Source: Candidatus Hemicellulosilyticus sp. P3 (GTDB taxonomy: Bacteria; Bacteroidota; Bacteroidia; Bacteroidales; P3). Taken from it: a DNA stretch of 64,000 nt. Position numbers and translations under genes: made by a program. Positions 36,805 through 43,957 of this stretch are shown in pieces. Location: NCBI GenBank assembly GCA_001543385.1, contig LPNH01000006.1, positions 18,030 to 82,029 on the forward strand, given 5' to 3'. Below the pieces are notes generated by a model, which saw only the letters and a program-made list of their open reading frames with translations, did no database searches and was not told where the DNA came from. Numbering within the stretch: position 1 is the first letter of the stretch; each line of letters begins with the position of its first letter.

Positions 36805-37731
36805 ATGTCATATACCATCGGTATTGATATCGGAGGCACCAATACAGACCTCGGTATTGTCGACGAGAGCGGACGTATCGTGGCACGTCGCCGGCTTCCC
36901 ACCAATCGGTACACAGAGCCGGGACCCTATGTCCGTGACATGATGCAGGAGGTGAACGGGCTGATGCACGACATATCGGCCACGACCGTTGAAGGCATCG
37001 GCATCGGCGCCCCCAATGCCAATTACTACACCGGCTATATCGACAACGCCCCTAACCTGACCATCAAGGGGCGGCTGAACCTGGCGGAAGAGATTCAACG
37101 CTATATGGCAGTGCCCGTGGCACTGAGCAACGACGCCAATGCCGCCGCCTATGGCGAATACATCTATGGCGGTGCCCGTGGCATGCAACATTTCATCCTC
37201 TTCACCCTCGGCACCGGTGTAGGCAGCGGCATCGTCATTGACGGCAAACTGGTGCACGGGGGCTCCGGCACCGCCGGCGAATTGGGGCACAACATTCTCA
37301 TCCCCGACGGGCGGCTCTGCTCGTGCGGGCGCAAAGGATGCTTGGAAGCCTACACCTCGGCACGCGGCATTGTGCAGACCTATCAAGAGTTGCGCCATGA
37401 AGCCGGCTTGTCTGATGTAGCAATCAGCAGCAAAGAGATTGGCGATCTGGCCCGCCAAGGCGACAACCTCGCGTTGCAGTGCTGGGAACGCACCGGACGG
37501 CTGCTGGGCATCGCCATGGCCAATGCTGTGACATTCTCAGCACCGCAGGCCATATTTCTGATGGGTGGTCCGACACAAGTGGGCGAGCCGCTGCTGCGAC
37601 CGCTGCGCCAGTCGTTTGAAGAGCATCTGCTTCACATTTATGCCGGGCATTGCGTCGTACTGATGTCGCAGCTCCCCGCCAACGACGTTGCCATCCTCGG
37701 CGCCGCGGCCCTGGTCAAGATGAAACCCTGA
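36805..37731 (+). CDS. ROK family sugar kinase (glucokinase-like)
   Basis: 308 residues from the ATG at 36805 (a GTG one codon earlier is less likely). ATP-phosphate motif IGIDIGGTNTDLGIVDE, catalytic base region LSNDANAAAYGEYIYGGARG, GTGVGSGIVIDGKLVHGGSG, and the ROK zinc motif CSCGRKGCLEAYTSARG. No N-terminal DNA-binding domain, so a kinase, not a repressor. Glucose is the usual substrate for this type, but N-acetyl-hexosamines are possible given its position right after glmS. Confidence 0.9.
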   Translation: MSYTIGIDIGGTNTDLGIVDESGRIVARRRLPTNRYTEPGPYVRDMMQEVNGLMHDISATTVEGIGIGAPNANYYTGYIDNAPNLTIKGRLNLAEEIQRYMAVPVALSNDANAAAYGEYIYGGARGMQHFILFTLGTGVGSGIVIDGKLVHGGSGTAGELGHNILIPDGRLCSCGRKGCLEAYTSARGIVQTYQELRHEAGLSDVAISSKEIGDLARQGDNLALQCWERTGRLLGIAMANAVTFSAPQAIFLMGGPTQVGEPLLRPLRQSFEEHLLHIYAGHCVVLMSQLPANDVAILGAAALVKMKP

Positions 37732-37807
37732 CCCCGCCCCGTCCTACACCGACAGACGGCGCCAGAAGTGCCAATGGCACGAGAAAATAAACCACGCAAA
37801 GTATATG

Positions 37808-37839
37808 TTTGCCCGATTCGGGAAAAAGGTGTATTTTTG
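37808..37839 (+). promoter_or_regulatory. Promoter of the oxygen-defence cluster
   Basis: TTTG at 37808-37811 and TATTTTTG at 37832-37839, 20 bp apart. The ATG at 37877 follows after 37 bp. No obvious operator palindrome was found around it. Confidence 0.75.
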
Positions 37840-37876
37840 TTTCCATAACTTCAAAACAAACACTGCCACAACCGCT

Positions 37877-39106
37877 ATGCACAATATCCGCAAAATCAGC
37901 ACCGACTTGTACTATATCGGCGCAAGTGACCGCAAACTGGCACTTTTTGAGAACATCTATCCCGTCCCGCACGGTGTATCATACAACAGCTATGTGCTGT
38001 TAGACAGCAAGACCGTGCTCTTCGACACCGTTGACACCTCGGTAAGCAGCCAATTCTTCGACAACTTGAGAGCGGCCCTTGCAGGTCGCAAGCTGGACTA
38101 CATTGTGGTGCATCACATGGAGCCCGACCACGCCGCCACACTGCAAGACCTGCTGCTGCGCCACCACGAGGCCACTGTCGTCACCACCGCCAAAGCCGCT
38201 CAGATGATCGAACAGTTCTTCGGTAGCCAACCCGGGAAGTTGCTGACCGTCAAAGAGGGTGACACCCTCGCCACCGGCAGCCACACCCTCTGTTTCATCA
38301 TGGCTCCGATGGTGCACTGGCCCGAGGTGATGATGACCTACGACACCGATGCCAAAACCCTTTTCAGCGCCGATGCCTTCGGCACCTTCGGCGCCTTGAG
38401 CGGCAACCTCTTTGCCGACGAAATGGATTTTGAACATGAATGGCTTGGCGACGCCCGCCGCTATTATATCAACATCGTGGGCAAATACGGCATCCAGGTG
38501 CAGAACGTACTGAAGAAGGCCGCCGCACTCGACATACAAACAATCTGCCCGCTGCACGGCCCCGTATGGCGTTCCGAAGCGCAACCTGCCGGTCAAGGCG
38601 ACACCGGTTCTTTGGGCTGGTTCATCGGCAAACACGACACCTGGAGCAAGTACGAACCCGAGGACAAGGCTGTGGTCATCATCTACGGCAGCATCTACGG
38701 CCATACCGAGGCTGCCGCCTTGCGTTTAGGCACCTTGCTCGGCGAGCGCGGCATCCGTGGCATCAAGGCCTACGACGCCAGCCACACACATGCCAGCAAA
38801 TTGGTGGCCGAATGTTTCCGCGTCAGCCACATCGTTCTGGCCTCCAGCACCTACAATAACGGCCTCTTCACCCCCATGGAGAACCTCCTGGCCGACCTCA
38901 AAGCCCACTGCTGGCAACGTCGCACCGTAGCCATCATCGAGAACGGCAGCTGGGCCCCGCAGAGCGGCAAACTGATGCGAGCCGAGCTGGAGCAGATGAA
39001 AGACATCACCCTCGTCGGCGACACTTTCAGCCTCAAGAGCGCCATGCAGCCCGACCAAGAAGAACAATTAGCGACGCTGGCCGACGAGATTGTGAAAAGC
39101 CTATAA
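37877..39106 (+). CDS. fprA: A-type flavodiiron protein (oxygen/nitric oxide reductase)
   Basis: 409 residues from the ATG at 37877, where the family N-terminus begins (HNIRKISTDLYYIGASDRK). Beta-lactamase-like diiron domain with HHMEPDHAATL, a second His in MAPMVHWPEVMMTYD, and SADAFGTFGALSG; flavodoxin domain from about 255 (VVIIYGSIYGHTEAAALRLG). Reduces O2 to water or NO to N2O, protecting strict anaerobes. The gene just downstream encodes the matching flavin reductase-rubredoxin, its probable electron donor. Confidence 0.95.
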   Translation: MHNIRKISTDLYYIGASDRKLALFENIYPVPHGVSYNSYVLLDSKTVLFDTVDTSVSSQFFDNLRAALAGRKLDYIVVHHMEPDHAATLQDLLLRHHEATVVTTAKAAQMIEQFFGSQPGKLLTVKEGDTLATGSHTLCFIMAPMVHWPEVMMTYDTDAKTLFSADAFGTFGALSGNLFADEMDFEHEWLGDARRYYINIVGKYGIQVQNVLKKAAALDIQTICPLHGPVWRSEAQPAGQGDTGSLGWFIGKHDTWSKYEPEDKAVVIIYGSIYGHTEAAALRLGTLLGERGIRGIKAYDASHTHASKLVAECFRVSHIVLASSTYNNGLFTPMENLLADLKAHCWQRRTVAIIENGSWAPQSGKLMRAELEQMKDITLVGDTFSLKSAMQPDQEEQLATLADEIVKSL

Positions 39107-39122
39107 ATTCAACGATAAAACC

Positions 39123-39743
39123 ATGATCGACAACAAAGCCCTCTTCTCCATCGGCTACGGACTCTACGTCCTCATCGCCCGACAGGGCGACAAAGACAAC
39201 GCCTGCATCATCAACGTGGCCCAGCAGGTCACCAGCGAGCCCCTGCAGCTGATGATCTGCGTCAACAAGCAGAACCTCACACATGACATGGTGCTGAGCA
39301 CGCTGAAGTTCAACCTCTGCCCACTGAGCGAGGAGGCGACCATGAAGCCATTCCAACATTTCGGTTTCCAAAGCGGCCGCGATGTCGACAAGTTTGCCGA
39401 ATGCCAGACGGAGCTACGCACCGACAACGGCCTGCGCTACCTGCCCAAGTTCATCAACGGCGTCATCTCTTGCGTCGTCACCAAAAGCATTGACCTCGGC
39501 ACCCACACCATGTTCATCGCCCGTGTCATGGAGGCCCGCGCACTCACCGACAGCCCCAGCATCACCTACGCCTACTACCAGCAGCATATCAAGCCCAAAC
39601 CCGAGGCGCCGAAAGCCGACGGCGGCAAGAAAAAATGGGTCTGCGAGGTCTGCGGCTACGTCTATGAAGGCGACGAACTCCCGGCCGATTTCATCTGCCC
39701 TTGGTGCAAGCACCCCGCCTCAGACTTCAAACCGATGGCGTAA
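39123..39743 (+). CDS. hrb: Flavin reductase-rubredoxin fusion (high-molecular-weight rubredoxin)
   Basis: 206 residues. Residues 1-150 are a flavin reductase-like FMN-binding split barrel (IGYGLYVLIARQGDKDNACI, then INVAQQVTSEPLQLM); residues about 168-206 are a rubredoxin with Cys pairs [20 protein letters not shown] then WC. This architecture is known as Hrb and passes electrons from NAD(P)H to FprA. Starts 16 bp after fprA, consistent with one transcript. Confidence 0.93.
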   Translation: MIDNKALFSIGYGLYVLIARQGDKDNACIINVAQQVTSEPLQLMICVNKQNLTHDMVLSTLKFNLCPLSEEATMKPFQHFGFQSGRDVDKFAECQTELRTDNGLRYLPKFINGVISCVVTKSIDLGTHTMFIARVMEARALTDSPSITYAYYQQHIKPKPEAPKADGGKKKWVCEVCGYVYEGDELPADFICPWCKHPASDFKPMA

Positions 39744-39958
39744 AAACATCAATAAGAACAATGTAGATAATAAAATCCGTCGGTTTACGTTATTTCATCA
39801 ACCTGCGTTTTAAAAAGTCTGATTGCAGGGAGTTGTCATTCATGACATTTTCTCGCTGCAGGCGTGACAGGAAACAGGTTGCCGATGAAGCATAACACAT
39901 AGATCTGTCTGTATGTACATCTGAAAAAATATTATCAAACTCTAAAACAACAAAGAAA

Positions 39959-40117
39959 ATGGAAAAGTATGTATGCAACGTCTGCGGCTATGAGTACGAT
40001 CCGCAGAAAGGCGACCCTGACAACGGCATCGCCCCCGGCACCAAATTCGAAGATCTGCCCGCCGACTGGGTGTGTCCACTGTGCGGCGTCGGCAAGGAAG
40101 ATTTCGAGAAAAAATAA
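39959..40117 (+). CDS. Rubredoxin
   Basis: 52 residues, starting [20 protein letters not shown] and ending [15 protein letters not shown]; the four iron-binding Cys are in CNVC and CPLC, and the middle shows the usual [16 protein letters not shown]. Single Fe(Cys)4 electron carrier, likely partner of the flavodiiron protein and rubrerythrins around it. The 215-bp stretch before it (39744-39958) holds no recognisable gene; TACATCTG at 39917-39924 is a one-mismatch -7 element. Confidence 0.95.
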   Translation: MEKYVCNVCGYEYDPQKGDPDNGIAPGTKFEDLPADWVCPLCGVGKEDFEKK

Positions 40118-40159
40118 AACGGTGAAAAAAGCGATTTAATAACACCTAAAACAAACGTC

Positions 40160-40675
40160 ATGCTTAATAAAAAAGTTTCCGACCTGCTCAACGAGCAGAT
40201 CAATAAAGAACTCTATTCGGCTTACCTGTATCTGGACATGAACAATTATTTCGACAAACGCGGATTGAGCGGTTTTGCCAATTGGTACATGATTCAGGCA
40301 CAGGAGGAGCGCGACCATGCGATGCTCATCTATAAGTATATGCAGAACAACGACTGCCCCATCACACTCGGTGCCATCGCCCAACCCAACAAAGTGTTCA
40401 AGAAAGACATGGATGTGCTGAAAGCAGGTCTGGAGCACGAGGAGTATGTGACGGCTTCCATCCACACCATCTACGACGCCGCCTACAAGGTGAAAGACTT
40501 CCGCACCATGCAGTTTCTCGACTGGTTTGTGAAAGAGCAGGGCGAGGAAGAGACGAACGCCCGCGACATGATTACCAAAATGGAGCTTTTCGGCAGCGAC
40601 CCCAAGAGCCTGTATATGTTGAACCAGGAACTGGCCGCACGTACCTACAGCGCCCCCAGCCTGGTGCTGGATTAA
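40160..40675 (+). CDS. Ferritin (FtnA-like, non-haem)
   Basis: 171 residues. Four-helix ferritin with ferroxidase ligands visible in EQINKELYSAYLYLDMNNYF, QAQEERDHAMLIYKYM and FVKEQGEEETNARDMITKM. Stores iron and removes Fe2+ that would drive Fenton chemistry. Lies 42 bp after rubredoxin in the same direction, before the reverse rubrerythrin. Confidence 0.95.
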   Translation: MLNKKVSDLLNEQINKELYSAYLYLDMNNYFDKRGLSGFANWYMIQAQEERDHAMLIYKYMQNNDCPITLGAIAQPNKVFKKDMDVLKAGLEHEEYVTASIHTIYDAAYKVKDFRTMQFLDWFVKEQGEEETNARDMITKMELFGSDPKSLYMLNQELAARTYSAPSLVLD

Positions 40676-40719
40676 ATTCTATGCAAAATAATTATTAATC
40701 TCAAAATCAAAGTTTTTTT

Positions 40720-41262
40720 ATGAGCAAGAAATTTATCTGCCCGGTATGCGGGTATGTATACGAGGGCGACACGATGCCCGAAAAATGCCCCATCTGCGGC
40801 AAACCCATGCAGGAGATGAAAGAGGACATCAAGACCTGGGCCGCCGAGCATATCGTCGGTGTGGCTAAAGACGCCCCTGAGGACATCAAAGCCGACCTGC
40901 GCATGAATTTCGAAGGAGAATGCAAAGAGGTGGGCATGTACCTGGCCATGGCACGTGTGGCACACCGCGAAGGCTACCCTGAAGTGGGCCTCTACTGGGA
41001 GAAAGCAGCTTATGAGGAGGCCGAACACGCCGCCAAATTTGCCGAGCTGCTGGGCGAAGTGCTGACAGACAGCACCGCCGAGAACCTGAAAATGCGCGTA
41101 GACGCAGAATACGGCGCCACCGCCGGCAAGACAGACCTGGCCAAACGTGCCAAGGCACTGAATCTGGACGCCATCCACGACACAGTGCATGAGATGGCCC
41201 GCGACGAGGCCCGTCACGGCAAAGCGCTGGAAGGCCTGTACAAACGCTACTTCGAGAAGTAG
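40720..41262 (+). CDS. Reverse rubrerythrin (N-terminal rubredoxin-like domain, NADH peroxidase type)
   Basis: 180 residues. A short N-terminal rubredoxin-like domain ([20 protein letters not shown]) comes before the ferritin-like diiron domain, the reverse of classical rubrerythrin. Diiron ligands lie in [36 protein letters not shown] and [16 protein letters not shown]. Such proteins reduce H2O2 with electrons from Hrb/rubredoxin. Ends with a strong terminator that closes the oxygen-defence cluster. Confidence 0.92.
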   Translation: MSKKFICPVCGYVYEGDTMPEKCPICGKPMQEMKEDIKTWAAEHIVGVAKDAPEDIKADLRMNFEGECKEVGMYLAMARVAHREGYPEVGLYWEKAAYEEAEHAAKFAELLGEVLTDSTAENLKMRVDAEYGATAGKTDLAKRAKALNLDAIHDTVHEMARDEARHGKALEGLYKRYFEK

Positions 41263-41287
41263 TTCGGTCAGGTTTATGACGCAACTG

Positions 41288-41320
41288 GCGGCGCGGCAAT
41301 GATGCCGCGCCGCTTTCTTT
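41288..41320 (+). terminator. Terminator of the oxygen-defence cluster
   Basis: GCGGCGCGGCA (41288-41298) pairs perfectly with TGCCGCGCCGC (41303-41313), loop ATGA, followed by TTTCTTT. Confidence 0.88.
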
Positions 41321-41367
41321 GTCAGCCGCAATGGAAAGAATACGGGGGCAGGGAAAATGGAGGAAAA

Positions 41368-41398
41368 TTTGCTTATTGTAAAAAGATTTGTATATTTG
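41368..41398 (+). promoter_or_regulatory. Promoter of lpxK
   Basis: TTTG at 41368-41371 and TATATTTG at 41391-41398 with a 19-bp spacer. It lies inside the longer lpxK reading frame and so supports the ATG at 41434. Confidence 0.75.
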
Positions 41399-41433
41399 CA
41401 CACAAAGAAATTCACTCTTCGTCTCATACGACA

Positions 41434-42546
41434 ATGAGTAAGACACGCAACACGATAGCTTGGCTACTGTGGCCGTTGACCATGTGGTATGGCATAGCCG
41501 TCCGGATACGCAATCTGTTGTTCGGCATGGGCATACTGAAAGAGTCGGCGATGCCGGTGACAACCATCGGGGTAGGCAACCTCGCCTGCGGCGGCACGGG
41601 CAAAACTCCGATGGTGGAATATTTGCTGCGCCTGCTGAGCGAGGAATATCGCACGGCGCTGCTGAGCCGCGGATACCGCCGTGCCAGCAAAGGTTATGTA
41701 GAGGATGACGGCAGCGCAGACGCCAGACTGCTGGGCGACGAAGCGGCAATGGTGGCGCACAAGTTTCCCCATGTGAAAGTGGCGGTGTGCGAAAAACGGA
41801 CGGAGGGGGTGCGCCGGCTGCTGCATGGTGACGAGCCGCCGCAGCTGGTGGTGATGGATGACATCTATCAGCACCGTTTTGTCAAACCCACGGTGAACAT
41901 TCTGCTGACAGAGTATTTCCACCCGTATTGCTCCGACCGGGTGCTGCCATTCGGCAACCTGCGTGAATACCGCAGGGCAAGCAAGAGAGCCAATATCATC
42001 ATTGTCACCAAGTCGCCCGAAAAACCCTATCCGTTGGAGATGCGTAACCTGGAACAGAAACTTCGTGTGAAGCCCTATCAGAAACTGTATTTCAGCTATA
42101 TTGTCTACGGAACGCCCGTCGCGCTGCTGCCCGGCGACGGACAGCCCGCCACTGTCGAGCTGAACAGGGTGACCCAGGTGCTGCTGGTATGCGGCATCGC
42201 GAATCCGGGGCCGCTGGTGCAGTACCTCAAAAAAAAGTGCAAAGTGTCGCCGCTCATCTTCAAGGATCACCACCGCTATACAGCCGCCGACATGGCACGC
42301 ATACGACAACGTTTCGAGCAGCTGAACGTCCCGTCACGCATCATCCTGACAACGGAGAAAGACGCTTCAAAACTGCGGGACGAAGCGGGACGCGAGGCGC
42401 TGGCCGGACTACCCGTCTATGTGCTACCCATCCGTGTGGCGTTTCATAACGGACGGGACGACAACTTTGACGAAACGTTGCGCAACACAGTCAAAGAGAA
42501 CGTCTTCTTTCAACAGCGCATCTCGGCCAGAGAACCGATGGCCTGA
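41434..42546 (+). CDS. lpxK: Tetraacyldisaccharide 4'-kinase LpxK
   Basis: 370 residues from the ATG at 41434, which follows the promoter and starts at the family N-terminus (N-terminal membrane helix [19 protein letters not shown]). P-loop-like [19 protein letters not shown], then [13 protein letters not shown], and [20 protein letters not shown], where other LpxK have DDGFQHR. Phosphorylates the 4' position of the lipid A precursor at the inner membrane. The last 37 bp overlap the end of the convergent hisS gene. Confidence 0.95.
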   Translation: MSKTRNTIAWLLWPLTMWYGIAVRIRNLLFGMGILKESAMPVTTIGVGNLACGGTGKTPMVEYLLRLLSEEYRTALLSRGYRRASKGYVEDDGSADARLLGDEAAMVAHKFPHVKVAVCEKRTEGVRRLLHGDEPPQLVVMDDIYQHRFVKPTVNILLTEYFHPYCSDRVLPFGNLREYRRASKRANIIIVTKSPEKPYPLEMRNLEQKLRVKPYQKLYFSYIVYGTPVALLPGDGQPATVELNRVTQVLLVCGIANPGPLVQYLKKKCKVSPLIFKDHHRYTAADMARIRQRFEQLNVPSRIILTTEKDASKLRDEAGREALAGLPVYVLPIRVAFHNGRDDNFDETLRNTVKENVFFQQRISAREPMA

Positions 42547-43865
42547 TCGAGCGGCAAGGTCTGCTGGGCCCCGGTCTGCATATTTTTTACGGTGAGGCTC
42601 CGGGCCGCTATCTCGTCTTCACCGACAAAGACGACATAGGGTATTTTCTTGCGGTTGGCGAAGTCCATCTGCTTCTTCATCTTGACGGCATCGGGATAGA
42701 CGAGGGTGGCGACGCCGGCGGCACGCAGCTGTGCGGCGGCGGCCACGCAGTAAGCCTGCTCCGCCTCGCCGAAGTTGATAAACAGGACCTGTGCGGAACG
42801 GGCCAGCCCTTCGGGAAATTTACCGAGCTCGGTCATGACATCGTAGATGCGGTCAGCACCAAACGAGACGCCCACGCCGCTGACACCCGGCATACCGAAT
42901 ATGCCGGTGAGATTGTCGTAACGTCCGCCACCGCAGATGCTCCCGATAGCGACATTCTTGGCCTTGACCTCAAATATAGCGCCCGTGTAGTAGTTCAAGC
43001 CGCGGGCCAATGTAAGGTCCAGCTCCACGGTGCAACGCGGTTCGGCCGCTCCGATAAGCGCGAACAGTGTGCGCAACTCCTCGACACCCCTGCGCCCGGT
43101 CTCCACCCCGTCGAACAGGCGCTCCAGCGAATCCAGTTTGCTGCCGGCGTCGCCCTCCAGCGCAAAGACGGGGTCGAGTGCCGCCACCTGGGCCTCACTC
43201 AGTCCGCGCTCGCGCAATTCGGCACGCACATTGTCGACACCTGTCTTGTCAAGTTTGTCGATAGCCACAGTGATGTCCACCAGCCGCTCCGGTGCGCCAA
43301 TCGTCTCCGCGATGCCGGCCAGCACCTTGCGGTTGTTGATTTTGATTGTCACATCTACGTCGAGGCGATGGAACACCTCGTCCATCATCTGCACCAGTTC
43401 CAGCTCGTTAAGCAACGAGTCAGATCCGATCATATCGGCGTCGCACTGATAGAATTCACGGTAGCGGCCCCGCTGCGGACGGTCGGCACGCCACACGGGC
43501 TGTAGCTGGTAACGGCGGAACGGGAAGGCAATCTCGTCGCGGTGCTGCACGACAAAACGGGCAAAGGGCACGGTGAGGTCGTAGCGGAGGCCCCGTTCGC
43601 AGATCTGCGGCGCCACCTTGCGGTAGTCCTGCGAGAAATCGACGTCGCGCATAAAATCACCTGAGTTAAGCACTTTGAAAAGCAACTTGTCGCCCTCTTC
43701 TCCATATTTGCCCATCAAGGTGGAGAGATTCTCTATCGAAGGGGTCTCGACAGGTTCGAAGGCATAATTGCGGAACACCTCGCGTATGGTGTCGAAGATG
43801 TAATTGCGACGCGCCATCTCGTCCGGCATAAAGTCGCGTGTCCCTTTGGGTATGGAGCACTTCAT
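42510..43865 (-). CDS. hisS: Histidine--tRNA ligase
   Basis: 451 residues. Class II motifs: [20 protein letters not shown] (motif 1 region), [20 protein letters not shown] (motif 2), histidine-specific [15 protein letters not shown] and [11 protein letters not shown], motif 3 [17 protein letters not shown], and an anticodon-binding domain (from about 360). Convergent with lpxK, sharing 37 bp at the 3' ends. Promoter lies back-to-back with that of the C25 peptidase. Confidence 0.97.
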   Translation of the reverse strand: MKCSIPKGTRDFMPDEMARRNYIFDTIREVFRNYAFEPVETPSIENLSTLMGKYGEEGDKLLFKVLNSGDFMRDVDFSQDYRKVAPQICERGLRYDLTVPFARFVVQHRDEIAFPFRRYQLQPVWRADRPQRGRYREFYQCDADMIGSDSLLNELELVQMMDEVFHRLDVDVTIKINNRKVLAGIAETIGAPERLVDITVAIDKLDKTGVDNVRAELRERGLSEAQVAALDPVFALEGDAGSKLDSLERLFDGVETGRRGVEELRTLFALIGAAEPRCTVELDLTLARGLNYYTGAIFEVKAKNVAIGSICGGGRYDNLTGIFGMPGVSGVGVSFGADRIYDVMTELGKFPEGLARSAQVLFINFGEAEQAYCVAAAAQLRAAGVATLVYPDAVKMKKQMDFANRKKIPYVVFVGEDEIAARSLTVKNMQTGAQQTLPLDQAIGSLAEMRC

Positions 43866-43920
43866 AGGCTTGGGGTGGAAATTGAGTTATAGGGCGGCTG
43901 CCGCCGCAGTTTGCATTGTG

Positions 43921-43928
43921 CAAAGATA
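43921..43928 (-). promoter_or_regulatory. -7 element (TATCTTTG) of hisS
   Basis: CAAAGATA on the plus strand reads TATCTTTG on the minus strand, 56 bp before the hisS start; a minus-strand TTG lies 21 bp upstream (43950-43952). Only 13 bp separates it from the plus-strand element at 43942. Confidence 0.6.
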
Positions 43929-43941
43929 CGTTTTTTTTCAC

Positions 43942-43949
43942 TATCTTTG
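43942..43949 (+). promoter_or_regulatory. -7 element (TATCTTTG) of the C25 peptidase gene
   Basis: TATCTTTG, with start codons at 43958 and 43973. It mirrors the hisS element in the opposite direction, so the two polymerase binding sites overlap. Confidence 0.6.
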
Positions 43950-43957
43950 CAAGTGCT

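Noticed and set aside
39790..39978. Minus-strand 62-codon frame before rubredoxin
   Set aside because: No start signals, no family match, and it overlaps the rubredoxin start.
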